A stretch of 64,000 nt of DNA from Oscillospiraceae bacterium (GTDB lineage Bacteria > Bacillota > Clostridia > Oscillospirales > Oscillospiraceae), in the NCBI GenBank assembly GCA_017516005.1, contig JAFWDU010000002.1, positions 1-64,000 of the forward strand, given 5' to 3'. Every line of letters begins with the position of its first letter. Within the stretch, counting starts at the first letter, position 1. A model generated the notes under the pieces. The model searched no databases, was not told the DNA's origin, and saw only the letters and a program-made list of their open reading frames with translations. Made by a program: the position numbers and the translations under genes. Shown here one piece after another: positions 6,934-15,428 of this stretch.

Positions 6934-7695
6934 CTATTCGGGCTTTCTATGTCGAATCATTTGTGTAATTACAACTGTTCTTGCATCTGAAAAATCCGAA
7001 GAACAAGTAGATAGCGCAAGAAATTGAGTATTCTCATCCGGTTGTGGTAAAACATCCCGACAGAAAACTGAATTATCCTTTATGAATGAAAGCAAAACGT
7101 CAGCATTTTGATTCATGTTGACATCAAATATGATATCATCAGAAGCTGAAACAACTACAAGTGCAAGCACTTCTAAATCATAGACCGCACTGACAGTCAT
7201 CAATTGGCCGGTAGTATTATTCTGAAAAAACTTTTCATCCCGATATAGGTCCAAATCTCCAAACATATTGCTGTTAGCCATATGATGTCCGTAAATAAGG
7301 TTATATGTATCAGAAAAATCCTTATTGTTGGAACAGTCAAGGAAAATGCTTCCAGCGAGAGCAAAATTTCCATAGACATCCGTATTGATATAAGTAAAAT
7401 TGGAATCTCCTTGCAGAATAGGAAAATCAATGCTAGTTCCGTCTAAAGTAACCCATCCTCGAACATCCTGATTGATCGCCAAAAGCTCGTCAAAAGTAGG
7501 GCCAGATTCAATATCTTCAATCAATACCGGTTTGAGTTCTTGCATCTGAATCATAACACTTCGAGCCTCATTATAGACATGATTATTGTCCCAAAGTGCA
7601 TAAGCGGAATATGATCCAAAAAGCAATATTGCCAAAATCAAGATAAGGCTCACAAAGGAATTAACCAAACGAACACAAGTCCGTCCAAATGACAT
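6934..7695 (-). CDS. Class B sortase (first sortase of the pilus locus)
   Basis: The start ATG at 7695 follows AAAGGAG, giving 253 residues; an ORF extending to 7782 would read through the hairpin at 7730-7766 and is less likely. One N-terminal signal-anchor helix (LILILAILLFGSYSAYAL) precedes the catalytic domain. The catalytic histidine lies in LIYGHHMANSNMFGDL, the cysteine in LALSTCSSDF and a basic residue in ARTVV. It lies between the major pilin gene and the second pilin gene, the usual place for a pilus-specific sortase, and probably polymerises the pilins of this operon through their xPxTG motifs. Confidence 0.85.
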   Translation of the reverse strand: MSFGRTCVRLVNSFVSLILILAILLFGSYSAYALWDNNHVYNEARSVMIQMQELKPVLIEDIESGPTFDELLAINQDVRGWVTLDGTSIDFPILQGDSNFTYINTDVYGNFALAGSIFLDCSNNKDFSDTYNLIYGHHMANSNMFGDLDLYRDEKFFQNNTTGQLMTVSAVYDLEVLALVVVSASDDIIFDVNMNQNADVLLSFIKDNSVFCRDVLPQPDENTQFLALSTCSSDFSDARTVVITQMIRHRKPE

Positions 7696-7729
7696 GTTTG
7701 GTAAACTCCTTTCTGGGTCTTTTCCCTTT

Positions 7730-7766
7730 CTTGTCTGCCAGCGGGAGTAACCCACTGGCAGACAAG
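7730..7766 (-). promoter_or_regulatory. Strong intergenic hairpin after the major pilin gene
   Basis: Arms 7730-7741 and 7755-7766 are perfect 12-bp inverted repeats (CTTGTCTGCCAG / CTGGCAGACAAG), with a further GGG/CCC pairing inside the loop. There is no T run on either side, so it is more likely an mRNA stabiliser or processing site that keeps the pilin message abundant than a terminator. Confidence 0.6.
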
Positions 7767-7817
7767 AGGAAAGAACAATCAATCGGTTAGTAATAGGAAG
7801 AATAAATGATATCTAAC

Positions 7818-8813
7818 TCAAACTTCAGCGTTATGACGCTTTTTCAGCAGCATAACAATTACAGCAGCCACAACGACAAGTGCAATAAGGATGTACGGCA
7901 GGCTATCGAGGGAAATGCCTGTGTCTGGAGTGGTATCATAATCATTGGTGAACGCTGCAGTTACTTCAGCAGCCTCAATCTTACCACTATCATTTGTTTT
8001 TGTGGGGGTATAGTTCTCTACTGCAGTTTCAACAACAGTGTATTCAACACCATATGGAATATTGTCGATGATGAAAGTTTCACCATGCTTCAAATAGATT
8101 GTGTCGCCGCTCTTAACTGTAGTTACAGCAGCATCATTTCCGGTTGCACCATCCGCACTATCTTTATTCACAGGATATTCAGCATTCGCATCTCCACCAG
8201 TAAAGGTAATCGTGAATTCGAAATCCATGGTCTTATCGCCGAGTTTACCAGTAACGGTCTTAGAAATCTTCAGCGTACCAGCGGAATACGTGTTTTCGAT
8301 GCTAGTGACCTTAGTGCTGGTAGCGCCTTCTGCAGGAACCGTATTGAGAGAAACGGTATCCACTTTCAGCGCACCAGGAGCAGCACCCTCGGTTTCATCA
8401 TTGAAGACCGTAACCTTCAGAGTGTAAGAATTGGCATCATATGTAACACCGGGGGTTGCAGCAGTGCTGTCTTCCTTCAGTGTATACTCATAAACACCGG
8501 GCTTGGTGAATTTAGTCACATCAACAGAAACAACAAATGAACCAGCTGTACCGTTTTCAGAAGCAGCACCTGCCTGGAATGATGCTGGGGCAATAGTAAC
8601 GGCATCATCAGGTGCTTCACCAACAGCCACGGGATCACTAAATTCAAAATCTTCAGCAGGGCTGGTTCCAGCACTTACCAGTTTGTAGACTTTCCCTATT
8701 GTCCATGTCCCATTTTCACCGGCAGGAAGTGTATTTGTTGTAGCTGCAAATGCAACAACACTAAAGCTAAGCATCAAGGCGATGGCCAGGATAATCGAGA
8801 GTACCTTTTTCAT
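7818..8813 (-). CDS. Major pilin candidate, Spy0128-type with DUF7601-like domain and sorting signal
   Basis: The protein has 331 residues; the start ATG follows AAAGGAGG. Residues 1-23 are a signal peptide. A Spy0128-like domain spans about 45-175 (GVYEYTLKED and YTLKVTVFND are typical strands) and a DUF7601-like domain spans about 178-290, starting LKISKTVTGKLGDK and ending AAFTNDY. The C-terminus carries TPDTG, a hydrophobic helix and LKKRHNAEV. Its place just upstream of a sortase and after a SipA-like gene fits the backbone pilin of FCT-type loci, and the strong hairpin behind it fits high expression. Isopeptide lysines cannot be assigned by eye. Confidence 0.85.
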   Translation of the reverse strand: MKKVLSIILAIALMLSFSVVAFAATTNTLPAGENGTWTIGKVYKLVSAGTSPAEDFEFSDPVAVGEAPDDAVTIAPASFQAGAASENGTAGSFVVSVDVTKFTKPGVYEYTLKEDSTAATPGVTYDANSYTLKVTVFNDETEGAAPGALKVDTVSLNTVPAEGATSTKVTSIENTYSAGTLKISKTVTGKLGDKTMDFEFTITFTGGDANAEYPVNKDSADGATGNDAAVTTVKSGDTIYLKHGETFIIDNIPYGVEYTVVETAVENYTPTKTNDSGKIEAAEVTAAFTNDYDTTPDTGISLDSLPYILIALVVVAAVIVMLLKKRHNAEV

Positions 8814-8898
8814 ATTGAAATTTCCTCCTTTAGAATCTCTCTAAAATAAATGCTATTTCAAACATCCATTCGGATGGATAAAAGGGTTTCAAGGAGTC

Positions 8899-9462
8899 TC
8901 ACAACTCCCTTCGGCGTAAGATCGTAATAACTTTTCCCTGCACCTGTGTAAAGCTAATTGCCCCAAAGTCTCGACTGTCGTAAGATTCCGTCCGGTGATC
9001 TCCCAAAAGGAAAACCGCGTTTTCAGGAACCCTAAAAGGATATGTAAGAGGCTCACGTGCATATGTCGGATATACAATTTCACCGCTTTGCACGGTGCCA
9101 TTCACAATTAGCGATCCGGTATCACTGAGCGATACGACATCCGTGGAGTTTGCAGCTATCCGACCAATGTACTGCTGACCATTCACAATGCAAACAACTA
9201 CATCACCTTTGACATATTCCTTCTGCATTCTGAAAGCAATCACGAGGTCGCCATCCTTCAGTGCGGGAAACATGTCCTGGCCCTTGACCTGAGTAATCAG
9301 AAACACATGAGTCAACAGATACCATCCCACAAGAACAATCAGGCCAATGCGAAGAATTAATTGAAACAGTTCCGTACGGAACCGAACCGATTCCAACCGC
9401 ATTGAAATGATCTTCGCAGGTGTTAGGGATGCATTTACACGTTTGTTAGTCGAGGCGATCAC
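8899..9462 (-). CDS. SipA-like signal peptidase homologue lacking the catalytic dyad
   Basis: The protein has 187 residues with a GTG start that overlaps the end of the upstream gene. A single N-terminal membrane helix (about 34-56) precedes signal peptidase I boxes. Box B reads VKGQDMFPALKDGDLV, where the catalytic serine is replaced by Asp63. Box D reads YIGRIAANSTDVV, where the catalytic lysine is replaced by Gly100. Box E (GDHRTESYDSRDFG) is intact. The same Ser-to-Asp and Lys-to-Gly replacement is known in SipA of streptococcal FCT pilus loci, a protein needed for pilus assembly without peptidase activity. By analogy this is a pilus chaperone rather than a peptidase. Confidence 0.85.
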   Translation of the reverse strand: MIASTNKRVNASLTPAKIISMRLESVRFRTELFQLILRIGLIVLVGWYLLTHVFLITQVKGQDMFPALKDGDLVIAFRMQKEYVKGDVVVCIVNGQQYIGRIAANSTDVVSLSDTGSLIVNGTVQSGEIVYPTYAREPLTYPFRVPENAVFLLGDHRTESYDSRDFGAISFTQVQGKVITILRRREL

Positions 9463-9766
9463 CGCCTTCTTCGAGCCAATCTATCTGATAGTTAGATTCG
9501 GATCTATTTGCAGATCGTTTGGCTTCTTCAATCAGAGTATTGCAGCGTATACGCTCCGCTTCCAATGCTTTCGTATAGAGAGCATCAAGTTCAGATATTT
9601 TTCTCCATACTGTCCGTTCATCCACGCCGCCAAAGATACGGCGGCGGAAATGAACATTCTTCAACCAATTAATGATCTCGGTGCGTTCTTCAAGCAAAGA
9701 CTCAGAACCTTGTTCCTCCCTAGATGTGCTTGAGATGCGCTTACCTGAATATTTTGAGCCTGCCAT
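9446..9766 (-). CDS. Small DivIVA-like protein of the pilus locus, function unknown
   Basis: This 106-residue, highly charged protein has no signal peptide or membrane helix. The core FRRRIFGGVDERTVWRKI followed by a Leu/Tyr-spaced helix resembles the N-terminal DivIVA motif (F..xF.GYD..EVD.FL..I). The C-terminal half is predicted helical (ALYTKALEAERIRCNTLIEE). It overlaps the SipA-like gene by 17 bp and lies 6 bp after the adhesin stop, so all three are coupled. A DivIVA-like protein could recruit the pilus machinery to the pole or septum; that is only inference from the motif. Confidence 0.55.
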   Translation of the reverse strand: MAGSKYSGKRISSTSREEQGSESLLEERTEIINWLKNVHFRRRIFGGVDERTVWRKISELDALYTKALEAERIRCNTLIEEAKRSANRSESNYQIDWLEEGGDRLD

Positions 9767-9772
9767 AGGTTG

Positions 9773-12700
9773 TTATCGAACTGTTCTGCGACGGCGATTA
9801 ACAATCATCACAACAAAAGCAGTCGCGCACAGTGTGAGGATCAAAACAAACGGAAGGGAAGCAAGCGAAATACCGGTATCGGGAATTGTATTCTTAGTGT
9901 TGATAACAGTGATTGTACCAGCTTCTGTGACCTCAAAAGCAGTTGCATCTGAGATATCAGTCACTGCACCACCATCTGTTGCTTTAAAAGTAAAGCTTTT
10001 ATCGTAATCGTCTGCGCCCGTTTCAGATATCGAAAGAACTGCACCAATAGGAACATCAGTCAATGCAATAGGCTCGTCACCGTCAGCAAGTTCGATTGTC
10101 TTCGTCGTTACGGCTGTTTCACCATCCATAAAAGCTTTACTGCTCGTAATAGTGATTGAGAATTTCTTGGTTTTATCGCCCATTAATCCATTGACAACCT
10201 TATCAATCGTCAAGTCAACAACATTACGAGTGTTGGTACACACAACAACAGATGGATTATTACTGTCGATAGTGCCTGTAGCGGTTGTTCTTCCTTCGTC
10301 ATCAAATGAACTTGTGAAATTATTTGGCTGGTTTTCCGTAATACGGAAATTCAGGCCTTCAGGTAACCCAGAAATTGTAATAGTCTGACCGTCTGTTAAC
10401 ACTACCTGTGCTTCACTATTGGCATTAAACGTAACGGGATCAGCTGCTTGATCGTTGATCTTCGCTTGGAACGTACCATTGAGACGACCATCCACAGCAA
10501 TCGTGAATGAGAACCTTACCGCTTTATCCTCTTCAACTTTGGATACAACTGTCTTGGTGATGCTTAAATCACCGGTCTTCCGTGTGTTAGTAAAAGCAGC
10601 AGCAGACTGAGTGGTTGAAATAGTACCTTCCTCGCCTTGGGCTACGATATTAAAGTAATTGAGAGAAGTGTCTGCTGTGGAAGTTTCTGCAACAGTATAA
10701 CCGATTCCAGCAGGTAATCCGATGATATTAACAGTATCTCCATGCTTCAACAAAATGCTAGCTTTACCATTCGTAAAAGTAACGTCTTCTCTGGGAGCCG
10801 TATTGAGAGTTGCATCAAAACTACCATTTAGTGTATTGTCACCCAAAGTTATCGTGAATTCAAAATATCTACTACTGTCTGAAGTTACAGGACTTGATAC
10901 AGTCTTGCTAATTGAAAGATTGCCAACCTCACGAGTGTTTGTAAATAAAATTGTATTTGTCGGTTCAGAAACGGTGCAGCTATAAGAACTATCATTCTCC
11001 GTTGTATCGCCGCATGTGACGCTAGTTGTAAAGAGCTCTGCATCCGCTTCAGTAACTGTCAAAACGGCACCAACAGGCACAGTCAATACTTTTTCTCCAT
11101 TATGCTTTAATGAGAATGTAATTGTAGTGCCTGGATTCTCACCATAGACAGCAGTAAAATCAAAGGACTTATCATCAGGATTATATCCTTCGACAACCTT
11201 TTTTACAGTAACATCAGTGGTCTGTTTGCGATTAACGATCTTGCCACCGTCAACATTAGTCTGATAGACAGAAATCGTCGAACCATTATACATTGGATTC
11301 TGATCCACATACGGCTTGTAATCATCCGGCCATATCGACTCAGCAACCATATAATGTAACTGATGGCCAGCTTCAGATAACAAGGGTAGTCTCGGCCACA
11401 AAGCAGTCCATGCCTCAGATTCACCATTCGTATCTGCCTCGCCATTCAGCTCGATTGGAGAAATGGTGATTGTTTCTGTCTGAAGCACATCATCAACATA
11501 AAGAAGTTCGCCGTTATCATCTAGCTTTGGCACGTTTACTTCCGTTACCTCAGTAATCTCTCCATCATCGCCCTCTTGACAATACAACTTAAACGTGACT
11601 GTTGTGTCTTTAGGAGCATCGATTGTATTTCCGTTATAATCTGCCCACGCCTTCTTTGCTTCCGCATGAGTAATGCTTGCGTGATACGCGTATTTGTTTG
11701 TAACGGTAACCGAAGGAGATGATGTGCTCGGTAAAGTTACAAAGCCACTTGTAGAGACTTTATTAATCTCAACAGCTGGATCTTGATCCGTTGCAGGATC
11801 GATTATAGTATGAGCTTTAACAGCTTGGATCGTATATCGAACGTTGCCGTCATCATCAACATACTGATTTCCTGTATTTGTATGTTCCCAAACAGACCAG
11901 GTACCTGCTGGAACCTTTTCAAACGTTACCGATGAGACAAATGTCCCATCGTCATTTGTCAGGTAGCCGCCCGCTCCGTCCGGAATTCGAACTTCGCCAT
12001 TTACGACACGAATCTCTTTGCAGATAATTGTTCCGGTTGCACCTGGATACCCATCAGTCCAATACATTCCGTTGCCGTATAATGCCAGATAATACGTCCC
12101 ATCGATTCTGTTTTTGTTGATGTCTTCAGGAATATCGACTTCCTTGATAACTGTAATCCTGTTTTCAGTATTTACGATTTTCCAATTATTCTCGTAGGAG
12201 TAAATATCATTAGCCGATGGTTCATGTGAAATGTACTCTGGCCATGAAGTATAGCCGATATTAAGTTCCAGATCCGACGCACCATTGTATCCTTCAGGCA
12301 CTGTTGTTTCACTCAATAAATAAGTGCCCCACGGTAATCCGGTAAATGTAAACTTGTTGCCATTTTTTGTGGGTACTGTTCCATCACTTAAGGAGAACAT
12401 GGCATCCGTTAACGCATTTCCTTTATCATCAACCTTCTCAAAGCTAAAGTCGTACAGTGTGCCTAAAACAGTCGGAACAGGGAATGTAACACTTCCTCCA
12501 ACATAATTGAGAACTGTTGGACCATTTACATTATATATGTCACCGCTATTAAATCCGCTCTTCGTTACATCCAGCTTGACCTTATAAAGAATCTCAACAA
12601 CATTATAGGCCCACCAACTTGTCCTGATTACTGTGGTTTCTACTTCCTTAATTGGTTCTTTTGTCGTATCCTCATTTTCGGTTTCATATGTACTACCATC

Positions 12701-14359
12701 TTCATTTTGATATGTATAAACATACGATGTCTCAGGATCGGATTGGACTTTAGGCGATATTAGGGGATCATTTTTTGGATTAATAGTCCAGGTAACTGTC
12801 GTTCCAGGTTCAGTTGCAGCAGAACTCGGTTCTGTAACGTTGCTATTGCCATCGGAAAGGCCTTGGTAGGTAATATACGAACCCATAGGATCATTGATCT
12901 CAATTGGGTTTTCGGAATCACCAATAATCACTGAAGTCGATACAGTGGTGGCTGGCTTAATCACATGTTTGAACAGCGCATTATATGACATTTCTGTCAG
13001 ATAGCAATTCGCTATGGGCAATCCATCCTCACCTATTGGCAGTATTGCAGCATCTCCAGAAAGATCATAATCGTTTCCGTGAAAATAATTAAACAGAATA
13101 ATCCAATTGTTATCATCGATTTTCAGATACAGCACACCGTTAGGATTTCTCTGCCGAATTACTGGACTTGCGATCAGTTTTCCATTATACCAGATATTCA
13201 CCCTATATCCCGGTGCTTCGTTATCAACCGGAATCTGATCTACGCTTCCTTGGTACTTCTTTGAAAGTTCACCAGCATGTGTCCCATTTGGTTTGTGTGG
13301 ATCATATGCCTCATTATTTTCCTCTGTCGTACTGTCATATATAGTTTTAGGATAGACATTAGATGAGCCAGACCAGTAAAGACCACTTTCTACACTAATC
13401 ATTTCCGTAATAGATTCCGTTGTCACTATCTGTTCATACAATGCATCCGCAGACAGGTAAACAAGAAACTCATTCTCGGTACCAGTTGGAATCACGTTCT
13501 TCTGGACCCTAACAACTTCTTTCTCAGGTTTGGCATCAAGAAAACCTGACACGGTCTTATCGATGTGCGTATTGCTTTCATATTCTCCGCTATTGATCTG
13601 CCATTCATTGGCATTATTGATATTGCGCCCAACCATAATGGATCCTTGAGTGCCGCCACCATCATCACCTTTGCTGCCTACCGCAGTCCACTGGGTCGGA
13701 GTTGCGTCAGCAGAAATGGATGTAATCGCAAATGTCGAGAATTCTTTTGTGTCAAACTCCATGGTGCTGTCGGATACTGTGACAACTTCATCCACTACGC
13801 TGGCATTGTCTTCGTCATCTACATGAACGATAATTGATTCATCTGCCTCTGCAATCAAATCAGAAGTCAGAATCACTGTTACAGGAATGAACGGCTTGAT
13901 TTCTTTCCCTGCATACCAGAAAGAGATATCTACCGCTAAGATTTTCTCTACAGTGCCATCCACCGCGTCCTCAACTGCAGAATAGACGTTTTCATCATAG
14001 ACTGGAGCGACTGCCATTTTTGTATTCTCTGGAAGTGCACCTTCCGGTGCATATACGAACACGTCCACGCCGTTCGCGCTATCTTCGAAACGCTGTACCG
14101 GCTTGGCAAGAGTTTCGACATCAACAGCCTCGTCCTCAGAAGATAAAACATCTCCCTCCACAGGCGTGGCTACCTCATCGTCGATCTGCTCTCCATCCGG
14201 AGTGCCGACTATCACTTCTTCGACTGGGTCGTTTTCTCCGTCCGCTGCACGGACACTATTCGCCAGTCCCATAGCACCAAACAGCAGCACGGCAACAAGC
14301 AGAAGACTCATCAGCCTCTCGAAAGGAGCATTTTTCTTTTTGTGAGTTGCTCTCTTCAT
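9773..14359 (-). CDS. Large wall-anchored adhesin, probable pilus tip protein
   Basis: The protein has 1528 residues; the start ATG follows TGGAGGATGACATT. An extended signal peptide (basic MKRATHKKK, hydrophobic core to about residue 38) leads into an N-terminal region of about 600 residues that I cannot assign. A SpaA/Cna-B-like domain lies near 640-700 (FEKVDDKGNALTDAMFSL and LSETTVPEGYN). Further beta domains follow, then four DUF7601-like units in the last ~450 residues, each ending FTNTR or a variant (VCTNTR, INTKN). The end is IPDTG, a hydrophobic helix and RRRRTVR. Being the largest protein and first gene, it fits a tip adhesin. Base composition is AT-richer than the flanking genes. 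Confidence 0.85.
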   Translation of the reverse strand: MKRATHKKKNAPFERLMSLLLVAVLLFGAMGLANSVRAADGENDPVEEVIVGTPDGEQIDDEVATPVEGDVLSSEDEAVDVETLAKPVQRFEDSANGVDVFVYAPEGALPENTKMAVAPVYDENVYSAVEDAVDGTVEKILAVDISFWYAGKEIKPFIPVTVILTSDLIAEADESIIVHVDDEDNASVVDEVVTVSDSTMEFDTKEFSTFAITSISADATPTQWTAVGSKGDDGGGTQGSIMVGRNINNANEWQINSGEYESNTHIDKTVSGFLDAKPEKEVVRVQKNVIPTGTENEFLVYLSADALYEQIVTTESITEMISVESGLYWSGSSNVYPKTIYDSTTEENNEAYDPHKPNGTHAGELSKKYQGSVDQIPVDNEAPGYRVNIWYNGKLIASPVIRQRNPNGVLYLKIDDNNWIILFNYFHGNDYDLSGDAAILPIGEDGLPIANCYLTEMSYNALFKHVIKPATTVSTSVIIGDSENPIEINDPMGSYITYQGLSDGNSNVTEPSSAATEPGTTVTWTINPKNDPLISPKVQSDPETSYVYTYQNEDGSTYETENEDTTKEPIKEVETTVIRTSWWAYNVVEILYKVKLDVTKSGFNSGDIYNVNGPTVLNYVGGSVTFPVPTVLGTLYDFSFEKVDDKGNALTDAMFSLSDGTVPTKNGNKFTFTGLPWGTYLLSETTVPEGYNGASDLELNIGYTSWPEYISHEPSANDIYSYENNWKIVNTENRITVIKEVDIPEDINKNRIDGTYYLALYGNGMYWTDGYPGATGTIICKEIRVVNGEVRIPDGAGGYLTNDDGTFVSSVTFEKVPAGTWSVWEHTNTGNQYVDDDGNVRYTIQAVKAHTIIDPATDQDPAVEINKVSTSGFVTLPSTSSPSVTVTNKYAYHASITHAEAKKAWADYNGNTIDAPKDTTVTFKLYCQEGDDGEITEVTEVNVPKLDDNGELLYVDDVLQTETITISPIELNGEADTNGESEAWTALWPRLPLLSEAGHQLHYMVAESIWPDDYKPYVDQNPMYNGSTISVYQTNVDGGKIVNRKQTTDVTVKKVVEGYNPDDKSFDFTAVYGENPGTTITFSLKHNGEKVLTVPVGAVLTVTEADAELFTTSVTCGDTTENDSSYSCTVSEPTNTILFTNTREVGNLSISKTVSSPVTSDSSRYFEFTITLGDNTLNGSFDATLNTAPREDVTFTNGKASILLKHGDTVNIIGLPAGIGYTVAETSTADTSLNYFNIVAQGEEGTISTTQSAAAFTNTRKTGDLSITKTVVSKVEEDKAVRFSFTIAVDGRLNGTFQAKINDQAADPVTFNANSEAQVVLTDGQTITISGLPEGLNFRITENQPNNFTSSFDDEGRTTATGTIDSNNPSVVVCTNTRNVVDLTIDKVVNGLMGDKTKKFSITITSSKAFMDGETAVTTKTIELADGDEPIALTDVPIGAVLSISETGADDYDKSFTFKATDGGAVTDISDATAFEVTEAGTITVINTKNTIPDTGISLASLPFVLILTLCATAFVVMIVNRRRRTVR

Positions 14360-14654
14360 AATGTCATCCTCCAGTCACTATCTTATATCTGTCACACGAT
14401 CGGTCCTCCGCAGACGCTAGGACTCGTTCGCAGATTGTTTACCAGTTCAAAGATTTTTCCCATCAAAATTTCGTTTCAAAACTACTCTCTTGAGCGAAAA
14501 ACCATTACAGTGATTATTCCGCACAACTTATCTGTTGAATTATACTCTGATCAAAATATCCGCGTTTCCGAATAATGCATCCTATCTGTTTCAATCCATA
14601 AAGTTTCGACTAAATCTGTTAGATTAAACACTAAAATCAAAATGAATTATACGT

Positions 14655-14692
14655 AGCTGCCAAAAACAGGTTTAACCTGTCCTGTTCGTGGC
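14655..14692 (-). promoter_or_regulatory. Overlapping hairpins in the pilus leader
   Basis: ACAGGTTTAACCTGT at 14666-14680 is a 15-bp palindrome. On the minus strand it runs into TTTT, like a small terminator. A wider alternative pairing between GCCAxxAACAGG-type arms would use the same bases. Mutually exclusive hairpins in a leader suggest attenuation or a protein-binding site; unproven. Confidence 0.35.
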
Positions 14693-14819
14693 TTCCTTTC
14701 GGCTTGAACACTCTGCATGTTACATAACGTGCTTTGAAAGTTCTCATACAGCACGAAACTGCTACTGTCTTTAACATGTAGAGAGCACGAAATAGCAAAC
14801 CGCACCCTTGTTACAATTT

Positions 14820-14848
14820 AATATACAACACAAACAATCTGAAGTCAA
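14820..14848 (-). promoter_or_regulatory. Candidate promoter of the pilus operon
   Basis: On the minus strand TTGACT (14843-14848) and TATATT (14820-14825) are 17 bases apart, each one mismatch from consensus. Transcription from here would give a leader of about 450 nt before the adhesin start at 14359. Confidence 0.5.
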
Positions 14849-15194
14849 CAATGGATTATGTGAAGTCGAAGCCAATACGCTGACTAAAAACAAATAAAGT
14901 GGATAATATAATTTACATGAAACACATATTGTAGTCATATTTCAGCAGACATACCAAATAATGGAGCACTAGACATGGAAGAATGCTTCATGCTCATTGA
15001 TGTTTTTCAAATGAGTTGCATTTAAGCAAAAACACAGTTATGTTAACCATTAATTTGGGTTCAAATCATCGACTACTTATTCTAAATCAGACGTATATCC
15101 GCATAGCCTTATTATCCTCGGAATTGAAGAAACGATGATGAGAGTTATTGTGTTCTTATACCAATTTGCTGGATATGATGAGGGCTTTGAAGCG

Positions 15195-15233
15195 ATTCAG
15201 CTATTGTCTGTGATCTTCAGACAATAGCTGAAT
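15195..15233. repeat. 16-bp perfect inverted repeat
   Basis: Arms 15195-15210 and 15218-15233 (ATTCAGCTATTGTCTG and its complement) surround a 7-base loop. There is no T run after the stem on either strand, so it is not a standard terminator. It may be a regulatory or transposon-derived hairpin. Confidence 0.6.
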
Positions 15234-15381
15234 AAAAACGGGGTCTGAAAAAGCGTGTCTAATGACGAGGAGCCAAGACTCATCATCCATCTCATACAAA
15301 TCAAGCAAAATGCAGGATGATGTAATTCACTTAAGCTGCTTCTCCTTCTGGAAATCAGTTCCTCTTCGGCCAATAACGTAG

Positions 15382-15421
15382 ACATACAGAGAAACTGCAA
15401 ATTACAGTTCCCCTGTATGTC
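15382..15421 (-). terminator. Hairpin after the lysine-type ABC transporter operon
   Basis: AGACATACAG and CTGTATGTCT pair, with inner AACTG/CAGTT pairing. It lies eight bases beyond the stop of the ATPase gene. The T tract on the minus strand is weak, so efficiency is uncertain. Confidence 0.5.
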
Positions 15422-15428
15422 TCTTCCT

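Larger units (their letters stand above)
14360..15428. other. Long AT-rich intergenic region upstream of the pilus operon
   Basis: No convincing coding sequence is seen in this ~1.07-kb stretch. It holds a candidate minus-strand promoter (14820-14848), a palindromic leader hairpin (14655-14692), a 16-bp inverted repeat (15195-15233) and the terminator of the ABC transporter operon (15382-15421). A TATAAT-like box on the minus strand at 14539-14544 has no recognisable -35 partner. Confidence 0.6.

Noticed and set aside
4853-7695. The two sortases as a recent duplication
   Set aside because: They share only the catalytic motifs; N-termini, linkers and lengths differ clearly, so any duplication is old.
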